NCBI GenBank assembly: GCA_020697255.1
Contig: JAJFBE010000005.1
Location: 62,001 to 126,000, forward strand
Source: Burkholderiales bacterium
GTDB taxonomy: Bacteria > Pseudomonadota > Gammaproteobacteria > Burkholderiales > UBA11063
Length of the DNA: 64,000 bases
Direction of reading: 5' to 3'
Positions within the stretch are counted from its first letter, which is position 1; every line of letters begins with the position of its first letter. Position numbers and translations under genes: made by a program. The notes below the pieces were generated by a model that worked only from the letters and a program-made list of their open reading frames with translations, searched no databases and had not been told where the DNA came from. Below, piece by piece: positions 17,330-25,889 of this stretch.

Positions 17330-17360
17330 TTTACATAAAGACCTCTATATAGCGTATAAT
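17330..17360 (+). promoter_or_regulatory. Probable promoter of the L,D-transpeptidase gene
   Basis: TTTACA (17330-17335) and TATAAT (17355-17360) are separated by 19 bp, slightly longer than ideal. The leader to the ATG at 17424 would be about 57 bases. The 266-bp gap between the propeller and the transpeptidase otherwise holds only the terminator at 17187. Confidence 0.4.
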
Positions 17361-17423
17361 TATCATATGAAAGACATATCACACTTTAGGGTCTATAAGT
17401 ACTACGCGGATAGGAAAATTTAA

Positions 17424-19034
17424 ATGAAGAAATTTCTTTTATTCTTGGGTGTTATTTGCTGTATCCTGGCTAGAGCTGATGAAGTATCTAAAAATGTATT
17501 AACCTCGCCTATTGCATATCGTATAGACAGCCGGCCAATAAAATGTGCCCCTGAGCTTACCTGTACATCGCCATCATTAGCTACATTTTACCAAAATAGA
17601 CAGCATGCATTTGCCTGGGTAAAAAATGGTGAACTCACTTTACCCGGGGAAGCATTAGTTAGGGCAATTAGACGGGCTTATATTGACGGGCTTGACCCGC
17701 GCGCGTATCACGTTAATCAAATTAATAAAATGGTAGCCAAATTAAATAGTGGTGATATAGCTGTTTCTCTAGATCTTGAATTAACTCTCACAGATGGGTT
17801 GTTTTTATATCTAAATAATTTGGTTTATGGCTTACAAAATGGTAAGACATTATATCCAGGCTGGCCAATTGCCAGTAAGTATGTTGACTTACAAGAAGTA
17901 GCCGGTAGAATTGCCAAGACGGATGATATAGATGAGATTTTACTTAGTATCGCACCAAAATATCCAGGCTATGCTATGTTACGCGAGAAATTATCTGATT
18001 ATTACCGTATTGCCAGCAAAGGTGGCTGGGAACCTATCCCATTAGGTGCAGAATCTCTAAAAAAAGGTTCTAAGGGTAAGAGGGTGGCATTATTACAAAG
18101 GCGTTTATATCTGAGCGGAGAACTATCAGATGATGATACTTCGGGGGAATTTGATAAAGATCTCCAACAAGCCGTAATTAAATATCAGAAGGATAACGGG
18201 CTAACCGAGGATGGCGTTGTTAATAAACAAACGTTAAATTCATTAAATATTCCAATTGAGAAACGTATACGACAGATTGCACTAAATATGGACAGGATGC
18301 GTTTTTTACCTGATGATCGGCCATCTCGTTATGTACAGGTAAATATTCCTAGCTATACACTAGAAGCATTTGAAAATGGCAAACTAGAGGTGTTTAGCGG
18401 TGTAGTAGTAGGTAAACCGAATAAAAGAACTTGTGTTTTAAATAGCCAGATTGCAAGGGCTGAAATAAACCCGTACTGGAACATTCCGCCAAGTATTGTA
18501 AAAGAAATTTTACCCGACATTAAGGCTGATCCCAATTATCTTGCAGAAAATGGTATAAAAGTATTTAATGTTGAAAGTGGTGGTAGATATACTAACGTAG
18601 ATCCAAGAGGCATTAATTGGGAGGATCCCAGTGTGCTTAACTTAAAATTTAGGGAAGATCCAGGCGAAGATAATGCACTGGGCCGCTTTAAATTTATTTT
18701 TGATAATAAATGTGGTATATATTTGCATGATTCAATAGCTCAGGCGGCATTTGATGAAACCAGGCGTGGACTTAGCCATGGCTGTATCCGTATTGCCGAA
18801 GTAGATGATTTTGCCAATTATTTATTAAAACCAAATGGTTGGGATAGTAACAAAGTTAGTGCTGAAGTAGATTCAAAAAAACATCAGTTTGTTAAATTAA
18901 CTACTCCAACCCAGCTATATGTCATTTATCTGACTGCTTGGTATGATGTTGATGAAGGTTCTATGCAATTTAGAGATGATATATATCATTATGATAAACT
19001 ATCTGCTTATCCGTTTTACCTATCTCAAGATTAG
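17424..19034 (+). CDS. YcbB-type L,D-transpeptidase
   Basis: The 536-residue product has a signal peptide (residues 1-18), an N-terminal scaffold domain and a peptidoglycan-binding domain 1 (about residues 210-275, KGSKGKRVALLQRRLYL and YQKDNGLTEDGVVNKQTL). A YkuD catalytic domain (about 300-490) carries SHGCIRI, with His 452 and catalytic Cys 454. This is the LdtD/YcbB architecture, including the insertion before the active site. Such enzymes make 3-3 peptidoglycan cross-links in the periplasm. The following trmB starts 16 bp later. Confidence 0.93.
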   Translation: MKKFLLFLGVICCILARADEVSKNVLTSPIAYRIDSRPIKCAPELTCTSPSLATFYQNRQHAFAWVKNGELTLPGEALVRAIRRAYIDGLDPRAYHVNQINKMVAKLNSGDIAVSLDLELTLTDGLFLYLNNLVYGLQNGKTLYPGWPIASKYVDLQEVAGRIAKTDDIDEILLSIAPKYPGYAMLREKLSDYYRIASKGGWEPIPLGAESLKKGSKGKRVALLQRRLYLSGELSDDDTSGEFDKDLQQAVIKYQKDNGLTEDGVVNKQTLNSLNIPIEKRIRQIALNMDRMRFLPDDRPSRYVQVNIPSYTLEAFENGKLEVFSGVVVGKPNKRTCVLNSQIARAEINPYWNIPPSIVKEILPDIKADPNYLAENGIKVFNVESGGRYTNVDPRGINWEDPSVLNLKFREDPGEDNALGRFKFIFDNKCGIYLHDSIAQAAFDETRRGLSHGCIRIAEVDDFANYLLKPNGWDSNKVSAEVDSKKHQFVKLTTPTQLYVIYLTAWYDVDEGSMQFRDDIYHYDKLSAYPFYLSQD

Positions 19035-19050
19035 AGTGGGGGCTATGTAA

Positions 19051-19725
19051 TTGACGACATTACGTCAGGTTAAAAGTTTTGTCCGACGGTCAGGTAAAAT
19101 AACCCCAGGTCAGCAAAGAGCTTTGGATAATCTTCTACCCGAGTATGGTATTTCGTATGCCTGTAGTTTGGTAGATTTGAATGTAATCTTTGGTAGAAAT
19201 AATCCCAAGATAATTGAAATCGGCTTTGGCATGGGTAAATCAACCAGTCAGATGGCACTTAATAACCCCGAGTTTGATTATTTGGGTATAGAAGTACATC
19301 CGCCCGGAGTGGGTTCTTTGCTGATGGAGATCAGGGAGCATCGGATTAGTAACTTGAAAGTAATTAATTATGATGCAGTAAAAGTTATTAAAGATATGAT
19401 TATGGATAATACAATCCATGGGTTTCATATATTTTTTCCCGACCCGTGGCATAAAAAAAGGCATAATAAACGTAGAATTATCCAAAAAGAATTTATTGAT
19501 GTGTTATGCTCCAAGTTAAAACCCGCGGGATACATACACCTGGCAACAGACTGGGAGGATTATGCCATATGGATGTTGGATATTTTAAAAACTAATCCAC
19601 AGTTAAAAAATACCAGCAAAACCGGAGACTTTGTCCCCAGGCCATTACAACGTCCGGAAACTAAATTTGAACAACGTGGTTTAAACTTGGGGCATGGAGT
19701 TTGGGATTTAATATTTACTAAATAG
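19051..19725 (+). CDS. trmB: tRNA (guanine-N7-)-methyltransferase TrmB
   Basis: The 224-residue product shows the TrmB signatures: the SAM-binding IIEIGFGMGKSTSQMA (about residue 50), the IEVHPPGVGSLL strand and the catalytic HIFFPDPWHKKRHNKRR. The C-terminal T-K-F-E-x-R-G pattern is present as TKFEQRGLNLGHGVWDL. It makes m7G46 in tRNA. The start appears to be TTG at 19051 behind gagtggggg, since the nearest ATG is out of frame. Confidence 0.95.
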   Translation: MTTLRQVKSFVRRSGKITPGQQRALDNLLPEYGISYACSLVDLNVIFGRNNPKIIEIGFGMGKSTSQMALNNPEFDYLGIEVHPPGVGSLLMEIREHRISNLKVINYDAVKVIKDMIMDNTIHGFHIFFPDPWHKKRHNKRRIIQKEFIDVLCSKLKPAGYIHLATDWEDYAIWMLDILKTNPQLKNTSKTGDFVPRPLQRPETKFEQRGLNLGHGVWDLIFTK

Positions 19726-19727
19726 TC

Positions 19728-19758
19728 ATTGCAAGCCAGACATAATCTGGGGGGCAAT
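19728..19758. repeat. Imperfect hairpin between trmB and hydrolase gene
   Basis: attgc-aag-ccaga (19728-19740) pairs imperfectly with tctgg-ggg-gcaat (19746-19758). The start cattgc and end ggcaatct resemble common dispersed intergenic repeats of proteobacteria. Only one copy was seen in this window. Confidence 0.4.
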
Positions 19759-19778
19759 CTATATATTGAGAGGGTTAA

Positions 19779-20594
19779 ATGAAAAAAATACTGATAGGGC
19801 TATATTTAAGTATAAACTTGTGTGTAGCTCTAGCATTTTCAAAGCAGTCGGTAACGATAAATAACCATAAATTACATTACTATAAAGTAGGTCATGGAAA
19901 ACCAGTGGTATTAATAATGGGTTATGGATTAACTAATAATTTTTGGCCAAAGCCGTTTATAAAGTGTTTAAGCCATGGGCATACGGTATATGTTCTTGAT
20001 TATATCCAAGTAGATAAGCCGGATATGAATATGCTAGTTGATACAGTGCATGGATTTATCCGTCATGCTGATTTGGAACATCCGGAGGTAATTGGCTGGT
20101 CAATGGGCGGTGGTATAGCTTTAGCCCTTGCAAATAAATATCAGTATTCTGTTTCAAAGCTTGGACTTATTTCAACGGTTGTGGCTGAACCAACTATATC
20201 GCAGATAGTGATGCCTTACACTGCAAAGGATAACTCAGATGATGAAAAATTGAACTATGTTTTTGGTAATAATATACATAATTATGAATCGGGGAATTTG
20301 ACTAAATATAAACAAGAAATGTTATCAACAAATATTTTTGTTGATGAGAAAACACTGAGTTCACAAAAAGCATTGCTATCTGCTTGGATGGCTGATCCGG
20401 ATAATTCGCTTATGGTTCGTCATATAAAAGTACCGATGAATGTTGTAATTGCAAAACATGATTCAATTTTAAACCCGCAAGTACAGATGTCAGTATTTAA
20501 AAATCACCCTAAAACCAAAGTGACGGTTATAGATAGTGGGCATGCTTCATTTTACCAGCATCCAGGGCAGGTGTGCGATGCGGTGTTGCAGTAG
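19779..20594 (+). CDS. Exported alpha/beta hydrolase
   Basis: The 271-residue product has an N-terminal hydrophobic signal-like segment (residues 1-19). The alpha/beta hydrolase pattern follows: oxyanion loop VVLIMGYGLTNNFW, nucleophile elbow GWSMGGG (Ser near residue 110), a C-terminal acid (HDSILNPQVQ) and catalytic His in DSGHASFYQHP. It is probably an esterase or lipase-like enzyme in the periplasm. The substrate cannot be inferred. It has a gagagg ribosome-binding site, and a DUF1841 gene follows after 9 bp. Confidence 0.85.
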   Translation: MKKILIGLYLSINLCVALAFSKQSVTINNHKLHYYKVGHGKPVVLIMGYGLTNNFWPKPFIKCLSHGHTVYVLDYIQVDKPDMNMLVDTVHGFIRHADLEHPEVIGWSMGGGIALALANKYQYSVSKLGLISTVVAEPTISQIVMPYTAKDNSDDEKLNYVFGNNIHNYESGNLTKYKQEMLSTNIFVDEKTLSSQKALLSAWMADPDNSLMVRHIKVPMNVVIAKHDSILNPQVQMSVFKNHPKTKVTVIDSGHASFYQHPGQVCDAVLQ

Positions 20595-20603
20595 GGATAA
20601 TTA

Positions 20604-21044
20604 ATGTTTAACCCCTCACAATCTGATGTCAGAAACTTCTTTTTTGATGTATTTAGCAAAGCACAGCAAAAAAGTGCATTAAGTGATCTGGAAAAAATTG
20701 CCTATAGTGTTATTCTTGAACACCCCGAATATCATGAGATACTTAGTAATAAGGAGAAATACCTCGATTTTCAGTACACGCCGGAAATGGGGCAAACCAA
20801 TCCATTTTTACACTTGAGTATGCATTTGGCAATTCATGAACAATTATCAATAGACCAGCCACCTGGAATTAGGGATTTATATAAACAAATGTGCCACAAG
20901 TTTGGCGATGAGCATAAGGCTAGCCATGAGGTTATTGATTGCTTGGGAGAAATGATCCATCATGCGCAGCGTAATCATGTGGCGCCTGATGCAAATGTAT
21001 ATTTTGAGTGTATTAATAAAAAATTAAATTTAGGAACTAATTAA
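20604..21044 (+). CDS. DUF1841 family protein
   Basis: The 146-residue product opens MFNPSQSDVRNFFFDVF and includes LEHPEYHEIL and NPFLHLSMHLAIHEQLSIDQP, the conserved features of DUF1841 as I recall it from beta- and gammaproteobacteria. Several conserved His residues hint at metal binding, but no function is known. Its stop overlaps the nusB start (TAATG), so the two are translationally coupled. Confidence 0.8.
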   Translation: MFNPSQSDVRNFFFDVFSKAQQKSALSDLEKIAYSVILEHPEYHEILSNKEKYLDFQYTPEMGQTNPFLHLSMHLAIHEQLSIDQPPGIRDLYKQMCHKFGDEHKASHEVIDCLGEMIHHAQRNHVAPDANVYFECINKKLNLGTN

Positions 21045-21463
21045 TGAGTAAAAAATCACCCCGACATTTATCAAGAAGCCTGGCGGTACAGGCGTTATAT
21101 AATTATAAAATTAATCAAACAAGTGTAATTGAGCTGGAAAAAATGCTTAATGATTTTGTGCGTGATTTATATGAACACGCCAATTACGAACTAATGCATA
21201 GCTTGATAGAAAATAGTATTAATCAATTTGATGTAATGCTTGAACAATATAAGCCTTATTTACAAAGAGAAATTAGTGATATCAATTTAATTGAACAAAT
21301 TATTTTAGTGATTGCAGCAGTTGAATTAATTAATAATTTGTCGGTACCTGCTCCTGTAGTTATTAATGAAGCAATTGAATTAAGCAAATTATACGGCGGA
21401 CCTGATTCGCATAAATTTATTAATAATCTGGTTGATAAGCTGGCGAAGCAGATTCGTAAATAA
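21044..21463 (+). CDS. nusB: Transcription antitermination factor NusB
   Basis: The 139-residue, all-helical product has the NusB pattern: RHLSRSLAVQALYNYKIN near the N-terminus and VPAPVVINEAIELSKLYGGPDSHKFINNLVDKLA at the C-terminus (given as two adjoining blocks of the family signature). NusB with NusE binds boxA and prevents premature termination in rRNA operons. It sits between the DUF1841 gene and dnaG in a tight operon. Confidence 0.95.
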   Translation: MSKKSPRHLSRSLAVQALYNYKINQTSVIELEKMLNDFVRDLYEHANYELMHSLIENSINQFDVMLEQYKPYLQREISDINLIEQIILVIAAVELINNLSVPAPVVINEAIELSKLYGGPDSHKFINNLVDKLAKQIRK

Positions 21464-21465
21464 TC

Positions 21466-23163
21466 ATGCAAATAGATCAAAGTACTATTGATGAAATCAT
21501 TCAACGTGCCGATATAGTTGATGTTATAGGCCGTGGATTAAAGTTAAAGCGTTCGGGTAATAATTATTTCGCCTGCTGTCCTTTCCATAAAGAAAAAACT
21601 GCCTCATTTTCTATTAATGCTAAAGAGCAATATTTTCATTGTTTTGGCTGTGGTGAATCGGGTAATGTAATTACCTATGTGATGAAATATAATGGCCTTG
21701 ATTTTATTGAAGCAGTGAAGTCTTTAGCCAGTAGTTATGGAGTGCATATTCCGGATAATATGCCAGTGAAATCTAAAGCTGAAATAGAAGCCCAGAAAAC
21801 CCGCCAGCTTACGCTTAGGGAAACTATTAATAAAAGCGTAGAGTTTTTCCGGCAAAATTTAAAAGCTTCCAATACCGCCATGAGCTATTTTAAAAACCGA
21901 GGTTTAACGCCAGGAATCATAGATAAATTTTCACTTGGCTATGTGCCTAATCAAACAAATGCCTTAGCTAAAATATTCCCCGATTATAATAAAAATACTT
22001 TTTTAAAAGATGCTGGTTTAGTAATTGATAACGGCAAACTATACGATAGATTTCGTGATCGGGTTATGTTTCCACTTAAGAATGTAAAAGGTGAGGTGAT
22101 TGCTTTTGGCGGGCGGATTATAGGAGCTGGCGAACCAAAATATCTCAATTCGCCGGAAACAGTTTTATTTAATAAATCAAATGAGCTCTATGGACTATAT
22201 GAATCACAACGCCAGATTCGCGATACGAATTTTGTCATTGTTGTTGAAGGCTACATGGATGTTATTGCCTTATTCCAATTTGGCATTGATAATGTAGTAG
22301 CAACTATGGGTACGGCAGCAACTGAAGAGCATATAAAAAAACTATTTAGAATTTGTGATGATATATATTATTGCTTTGATGGGGATAACGCCGGGCAGAA
22401 GGCTGCCTGGCGGGCTTTGGAGCGTTCGGTAGGGTTAGTTACTGATACAAAAGCTGTGCATTTTTTATTTCTGCCTAAAGAGCATGATCCGGATAGCTTT
22501 ATTCGTAAATATGGAGTAGATGCGTTTAAGGCTCAAACGAAAGAACACTCTTTATCGTTTTGTGCATTTTTATTAAAACAGTTATCTTCCAATGTCAGCC
22601 TTAATCATGAAGAGGGCAGGGCTAGGTTAATTAGTTTGGCTAAACCATATATTGCCCAGGTGAAAGCAACTGCACTGGCAGTAATGCTTAAAAAACAGTT
22701 AGCAGATTTAGTGCAGTTACCGCCAGATGTAGTAGAAAATATTTTAAATAATCGTTCACGCTATGCATTTTATAATAATAAGTGGAATAAAAACTATACT
22801 GCGGAAAAAGCTTTAGTACCAATCCCATTTAATTTACTGGATTTGATAATTAGTCATGCACGTGAACATATAGATTGGGTGAGTAATTATTTATTACCGG
22901 ATAATATTGAACATTATAGCCGGGATATCCAGGAATTAGTACTGTTTTTAGATTATATTGGTAATCATTACTCAGTAAATGAGAAGGTGCAGATAGATGA
23001 GGTATGTAGTAATATTGAATTTAGTGCACTTAATATTAAGCAGGTAAAATCTAAAAATCAAATTAGTATAACTGAGGAAGAGTTTAAAACCCACTTAGAT
23101 AAAATATTTGGCTTAATTAAAACTAAAGCTATTAAAATCCCGCGGATTTCCATGCCTAGATGA
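21466..23163 (+). CDS. dnaG: DNA primase DnaG
   Basis: The 565-residue product (E. coli about 581) has the CHC2 zinc finger (C38-x2-H41 and C59-x2-C62), an RNA polymerase-like core (DRFRDRVMFPLKN) and a Toprim domain with VVEGYMDVIALFQFG, ATMGTA and DGDNAGQKAAWRALE. A helical C-terminal region for helicase binding follows. It starts 2 bases after nusB, and the next gene overlaps its stop by an ATGA. Confidence 0.97.
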   Translation: MQIDQSTIDEIIQRADIVDVIGRGLKLKRSGNNYFACCPFHKEKTASFSINAKEQYFHCFGCGESGNVITYVMKYNGLDFIEAVKSLASSYGVHIPDNMPVKSKAEIEAQKTRQLTLRETINKSVEFFRQNLKASNTAMSYFKNRGLTPGIIDKFSLGYVPNQTNALAKIFPDYNKNTFLKDAGLVIDNGKLYDRFRDRVMFPLKNVKGEVIAFGGRIIGAGEPKYLNSPETVLFNKSNELYGLYESQRQIRDTNFVIVVEGYMDVIALFQFGIDNVVATMGTAATEEHIKKLFRICDDIYYCFDGDNAGQKAAWRALERSVGLVTDTKAVHFLFLPKEHDPDSFIRKYGVDAFKAQTKEHSLSFCAFLLKQLSSNVSLNHEEGRARLISLAKPYIAQVKATALAVMLKKQLADLVQLPPDVVENILNNRSRYAFYNNKWNKNYTAEKALVPIPFNLLDLIISHAREHIDWVSNYLLPDNIEHYSRDIQELVLFLDYIGNHYSVNEKVQIDEVCSNIEFSALNIKQVKSKNQISITEEEFKTHLDKIFGLIKTKAIKIPRISMPR

Positions 23164-23798
23164 GAGAAACAATGCAAACATCATTACTTCTACCTAAAAA
23201 CGCAACACAACTATTTATTTCAGGCCCTGCTGGCCAACTCGATTGTCTACGTCTTGATACGGCGGCCTTGCCTATAAAAGGAGTAGCAATAATTTTTCAT
23301 CCCGATCCAATGGGTGGCGGTACTTATACCAATAAAATAGTGCAAACAGTAGCCAAAACCTTAAATGGCAAAGGCTATGTTTGTTATTGCCCAAATTTGC
23401 GAGGGGTAGGTATGAGTGATGGTGTGCATGATTATGGTACGGGTGAAATTGATGATGCTCTGGCAATTTATGAATATGTTACTAAATTACATACTGACTT
23501 ACCGTGTATTTTAGCCGGGTTTTCTTTTGGCGGGGCAATTGCAGCTAATCTGGCAACCAAGGTAATGCATAAAAAATTAATTTTGGTTGCCCCATCTGTT
23601 ATCAAGCATTCTGTGACTGTGGATCCCTCTAAAACTATTGTAATACATGGTGTGGATGACGAAGTTATCTCATTTGATGACACGCTAAATTGGGCCAAAG
23701 GGCAAAATCAAAGTATTATTAGTGTGCCAAACACAGGGCACTTCTTTCACGGTAAATTAGTGGAACTAACTAATATCATCTCCGGCTTTGATCTATAA
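23160..23798 (+). CDS. Alpha/beta hydrolase, dienelactone-hydrolase-like
   Basis: The 212-residue product has FHPDPMGGGTYTNKIVQTVA, CPNLRGVGMSDGVHDYG, the nucleophile elbow AGFSFGGAIA and a terminal His in NTGHFFHGKL. This fits a cytoplasmic alpha/beta hydrolase family widespread in proteobacteria. The first ATG overlaps the dnaG stop (ATGA). A second in-frame ATG at 23172 has a better spaced gagaaa and could be the real start. The substrate is unknown. Confidence 0.85.
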   Translation: MRETMQTSLLLPKNATQLFISGPAGQLDCLRLDTAALPIKGVAIIFHPDPMGGGTYTNKIVQTVAKTLNGKGYVCYCPNLRGVGMSDGVHDYGTGEIDDALAIYEYVTKLHTDLPCILAGFSFGGAIAANLATKVMHKKLILVAPSVIKHSVTVDPSKTIVIHGVDDEVISFDDTLNWAKGQNQSIISVPNTGHFFHGKLVELTNIISGFDL

Positions 23799-23837
23799 TT
23801 AATAGTAGGATCACGGTGTAAACAAAATAATATTTAG

Positions 23838-23870
23838 TTTACATTAGCTTGGTTTATGTTATAATGTAAA
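23838..23870 (+). promoter_or_regulatory. Toxin-antitoxin promoter with overlapping operator
   Basis: TTTACA (23838-23843), 16 bp, then TATAAT (23860-23865) with an extended TG form a strong promoter. A perfect 9-bp inverted repeat, tttacatta (23838-23846) and taatgtaaa (23862-23870), covers both promoter boxes. It is the expected place for autorepression by the RHH antitoxin encoded immediately downstream. Confidence 0.65.
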
Positions 23871-23897
23871 AAAGTATACCTTGTAAGGAAGAAAATT

Positions 23898-24137
23898 ATG
23901 TCATCTGCTAGTAGGGTAATATCACTACGTATTCCTGACGAATTAATGGTGAAACTGGATCATTTGGTTAAAGCAACCAAACGTAGTAAAGCTGATTTGT
24001 TGCTTCATTGGGTAGAAGATGGCATTGCTTTGGATGAGTGGCAGCTTGAAGAGCTTGAAGCTGGCATTAAGGAGGCGGATGCCGGAAAATTTGCAAGTAA
24101 TAGCGAAGTTAATCGGGTATTAACTAAATGGTTATAA
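23898..24137 (+). CDS. Ribbon-helix-helix antitoxin
   Basis: The 79-residue product has an N-terminal RHH DNA-binding motif (RVISLRIPDELMVKLDHLVK, then TKRSKADLLLHWVEDG) and an acidic C-terminal segment that would wrap the toxin. This is the CopG/ParD class. The stop overlaps the toxin start by 10 bases, typical of coupled antitoxin-toxin pairs. It likely represses its own promoter through the palindrome at 23838-23870. Confidence 0.9.
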   Translation: MSSASRVISLRIPDELMVKLDHLVKATKRSKADLLLHWVEDGIALDEWQLEELEAGIKEADAGKFASNSEVNRVLTKWL

Positions 24138-24421
24138 ATACTATTTGGACTGAGCGTGCATTATCTAATCTTGAAACTGAGTTAGATTATTATGGTGAAA
24201 TTAATCCAGCATTAGCTAGAGAGTTATCTATAGTAATTACAGAAAGCATTAAAAATATTTCTACCATGCCTGGAATTGGAAGACCAGGGAAAAAAGTAAG
24301 CACACGGGAGTTTGTAATTAGTAGATTTCCATATATAATAGCCTATAGGGTCAGGTCTGAAGTGTTAGAAATATTAGCGATTATTCACCAAAACCGAAAA
24401 AATATTCGAAGTTTTTATTAA
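24128..24421 (+). CDS. ParE/RelE-family toxin
   Basis: The 97-residue product matches the ParE fold: an N-terminal WTERALSNLETELDYYGEIN helix pair, then the core MPGIGRPGKKVSTREFVISR and PYIIAYRVRSEVLEILAIIH, ending in a short aromatic tail. ParE toxins poison DNA gyrase, while RelE toxins cleave mRNA; the sequence favours the ParE side. It appears intact and is paired with the RHH antitoxin. Confidence 0.9.
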   Translation: MVINTIWTERALSNLETELDYYGEINPALARELSIVITESIKNISTMPGIGRPGKKVSTREFVISRFPYIIAYRVRSEVLEILAIIHQNRKNIRSFY

Positions 24422-24439
24422 TCGCGGTGCAATAGGAGG

Positions 24440-24458
24440 CAGGGGCTTTGAGCCCCTG
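24440..24458. terminator. Bidirectional terminator after the toxin gene
   Basis: caggggct (24440-24447) and agcccctg (24451-24458) form a perfect 8-bp GC-rich stem with a 3-base loop. It lies between the convergent toxin gene and the hypothetical gene ending at 24468. No long T-run is present on either side. Confidence 0.6.
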
Positions 24459-24467
24459 TCTAAAATG

Positions 24468-24833
24468 TTAGTCACCAGTCATTATCATTTCACGGACAAA
24501 TGATTGTACCAGTTTCACAAAAACCGGATTTGGGTCTTCTACTTTGGTGTTTAATAAATCCAGATTTAGGTGTGCCAGCACAAAAAATTGCTCATTAATT
24601 GATAAGTTGGATAACATTTTAAGAGAGTTGCACCTACTACTAACAAGCCCATCAATTAACTCACTCTGGATTTTCTCATCAGGAATATCTTCGCCAACCG
24701 AATGAATTAAGCGGTCCAGATGCTCTAATTTGAATTGTCCAAGAACGTCATAGAGTAAATCCGAAAATTTAAGCATGACTGAATTTTTATTAAATGGACG
24801 AGATTGTAGTATAATGTGATCTGCGTGAAGCAT
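24468..24833 (-). CDS. Hypothetical 121-aa helical protein
   Basis: The product is small, acidic and helix-rich, without a signal peptide. It contains FSDLLYDVLGQFKLEHLDR and LINEQ-type helices but no motif I recognise. The ribosome-binding site (gaaaggaaa) is strong. It stands alone, converging on the toxin-antitoxin pair. Confidence 0.65.
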   Translation of the reverse strand: MLHADHIILQSRPFNKNSVMLKFSDLLYDVLGQFKLEHLDRLIHSVGEDIPDEKIQSELIDGLVSSRCNSLKMLSNLSINEQFFVLAHLNLDLLNTKVEDPNPVFVKLVQSFVREMIMTGD

Positions 24834-25070
24834 ATGCTTTCCTTTCTTTGGAAAAGGTTAAGTGAAGGATGGTAAGGTTTGCCGACCTTATTCACCCGCT
24901 GTTTCACGCTCACTTTGGTGAAACTGGTAGTATTATACTCCCAAGCCAAATAAAAATGTAAATATTTTTTTAAAAATGCTTTTGCATAAACACAACTAAA
25001 GTTCTTGTTCTGTCCAATATACACTACTCAAGTTATTGTTTTAAAAGATTCCAGAGATTTATAGAAAAAT
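24834..25070. other. Leader and promoter region of the 121-aa gene
   Basis: No gene is seen. On the minus strand TATAAT (plus 24932-24937) with a distant TTTACA (plus 24957-24962, 19-bp spacer) could drive the hypothetical gene. The resulting leader has two small hairpins: taaggt/acctta (24873-24878 and 24885-24890) and gtttcac/gtgaaac (24901-24907 and 24918-24924). These might control translation. Confidence 0.4.
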
Positions 25071-25099
25071 TTGCTATTTAATTGGGTAAAAGCTATAAT
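25071..25099 (+). promoter_or_regulatory. Sigma-70-type promoter
   Basis: TTGCTA (25071-25076), exactly 17 bp, then TATAAT (25094-25099), giving a leader of about 60 bases before the secreted-domain gene at 25169. Confidence 0.6.
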
Positions 25100-25168
25100 A
25101 CTATTAGGCAATTCATATAGGCAGCTTGCCCTGATGGTTATTAACAATTATAAAAGGATATTAGAAAA

Positions 25169-25732
25169 ATGAAAAATATTATATTATGTTCTACTTTAGC
25201 GGTTAGCTCATTTTTGACGAATTATGCTGTGGCTATTGATATAGCAACTAGTTATGAGGTGAATCTGTTAACTTTAAGGGATATAAGCGGTACAATTCCA
25301 AAATTTGAAGGAATGAGATGTACTTTACAACCCAGCGGAGAATTGAATAAGTCACTACTAAAATGTCCAAATAATGAGTTGGGCAAGATTGTTGAATTAC
25401 CTTCTAGTGGAATAAGCCTTGTAGTAGTAAATAATTCCCGGCTTGATATTGGTGAATTTGTATATGCCGTTGAAGCTGAAGGGCAAAAGTATTGCTTTAA
25501 ATACCCAGCCGGATCGTCAATAGCTGCTAATGGGCCAGGAGTATATCTGTATAAAAATCCTGAAATTAAATATATTAAAATGACTGCTGACGCTGGCAAT
25601 TGTTCTAGTGCTAATGCTATATGGAAAAATGTTACTTATAACAATGTAAGTAGATTGAGTAGCAGGTATACTATTATAGAAGTTGCCCCGCAAACAGATA
25701 ACCCTGAAGCTGACCAATATATAATCAAATAG
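25169..25732 (+). CDS. Secreted stand-alone copy of the cluster C-terminal domain
   Basis: The 187-residue product has a signal peptide (residues 1-22, ending YAVA). Its mature part matches the last about 150 residues of the large secreted proteins at 49.8 and 52.7 kb. Shared features are VNLLTLRDISGTIPKFEGMR against VRLLTLKDLSYETPKFQGVA, the FVYAVEAEGQKYCFKYP block, PGVYLYKNPEI, and matching cysteines. The N-terminal core of those proteins is missing. It could be an accessory or immunity-like partner, or a single-domain relative. It has its own promoter and lies 22 kb from the cluster. Confidence 0.75.
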   Translation: MKNIILCSTLAVSSFLTNYAVAIDIATSYEVNLLTLRDISGTIPKFEGMRCTLQPSGELNKSLLKCPNNELGKIVELPSSGISLVVVNNSRLDIGEFVYAVEAEGQKYCFKYPAGSSIAANGPGVYLYKNPEIKYIKMTADAGNCSSANAIWKNVTYNNVSRLSSRYTIIEVAPQTDNPEADQYIIK

Positions 25733-25759
25733 GGTCATACTCTCATTATCTTTAGTGGA

Positions 25760-25888
25760 ATTAGGTTATTATGATGAGCAAGCATACGGGGTTCAATTGA
25801 TAAGGGAACACCGTACGAATTTAATACAGCAGAAAAATTATTGGAAGATTTTTTTAAACATATAAATAAAATATTGGGAAGTTTATAA
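25760..25888 (+). pseudogene. Frameshifted 3' remnant of a TumE-like (DUF6516) toxin
   Basis: Two frames together look like the end of a TumE-type toxin. One reads GYYDEQAYGVQ (resembling the RYDNxxGxG region). After a frame change, the other reads GTPYEFNTAEKLLEDFFKHI to a stop at 25888. No start or upstream portion remains. The stop lies one base before the HTH gene, the spacing usual for this toxin and its TumA antitoxin. The identification comes from memory of the family pattern. Confidence 0.45.
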
Positions 25889-25889
25889 G

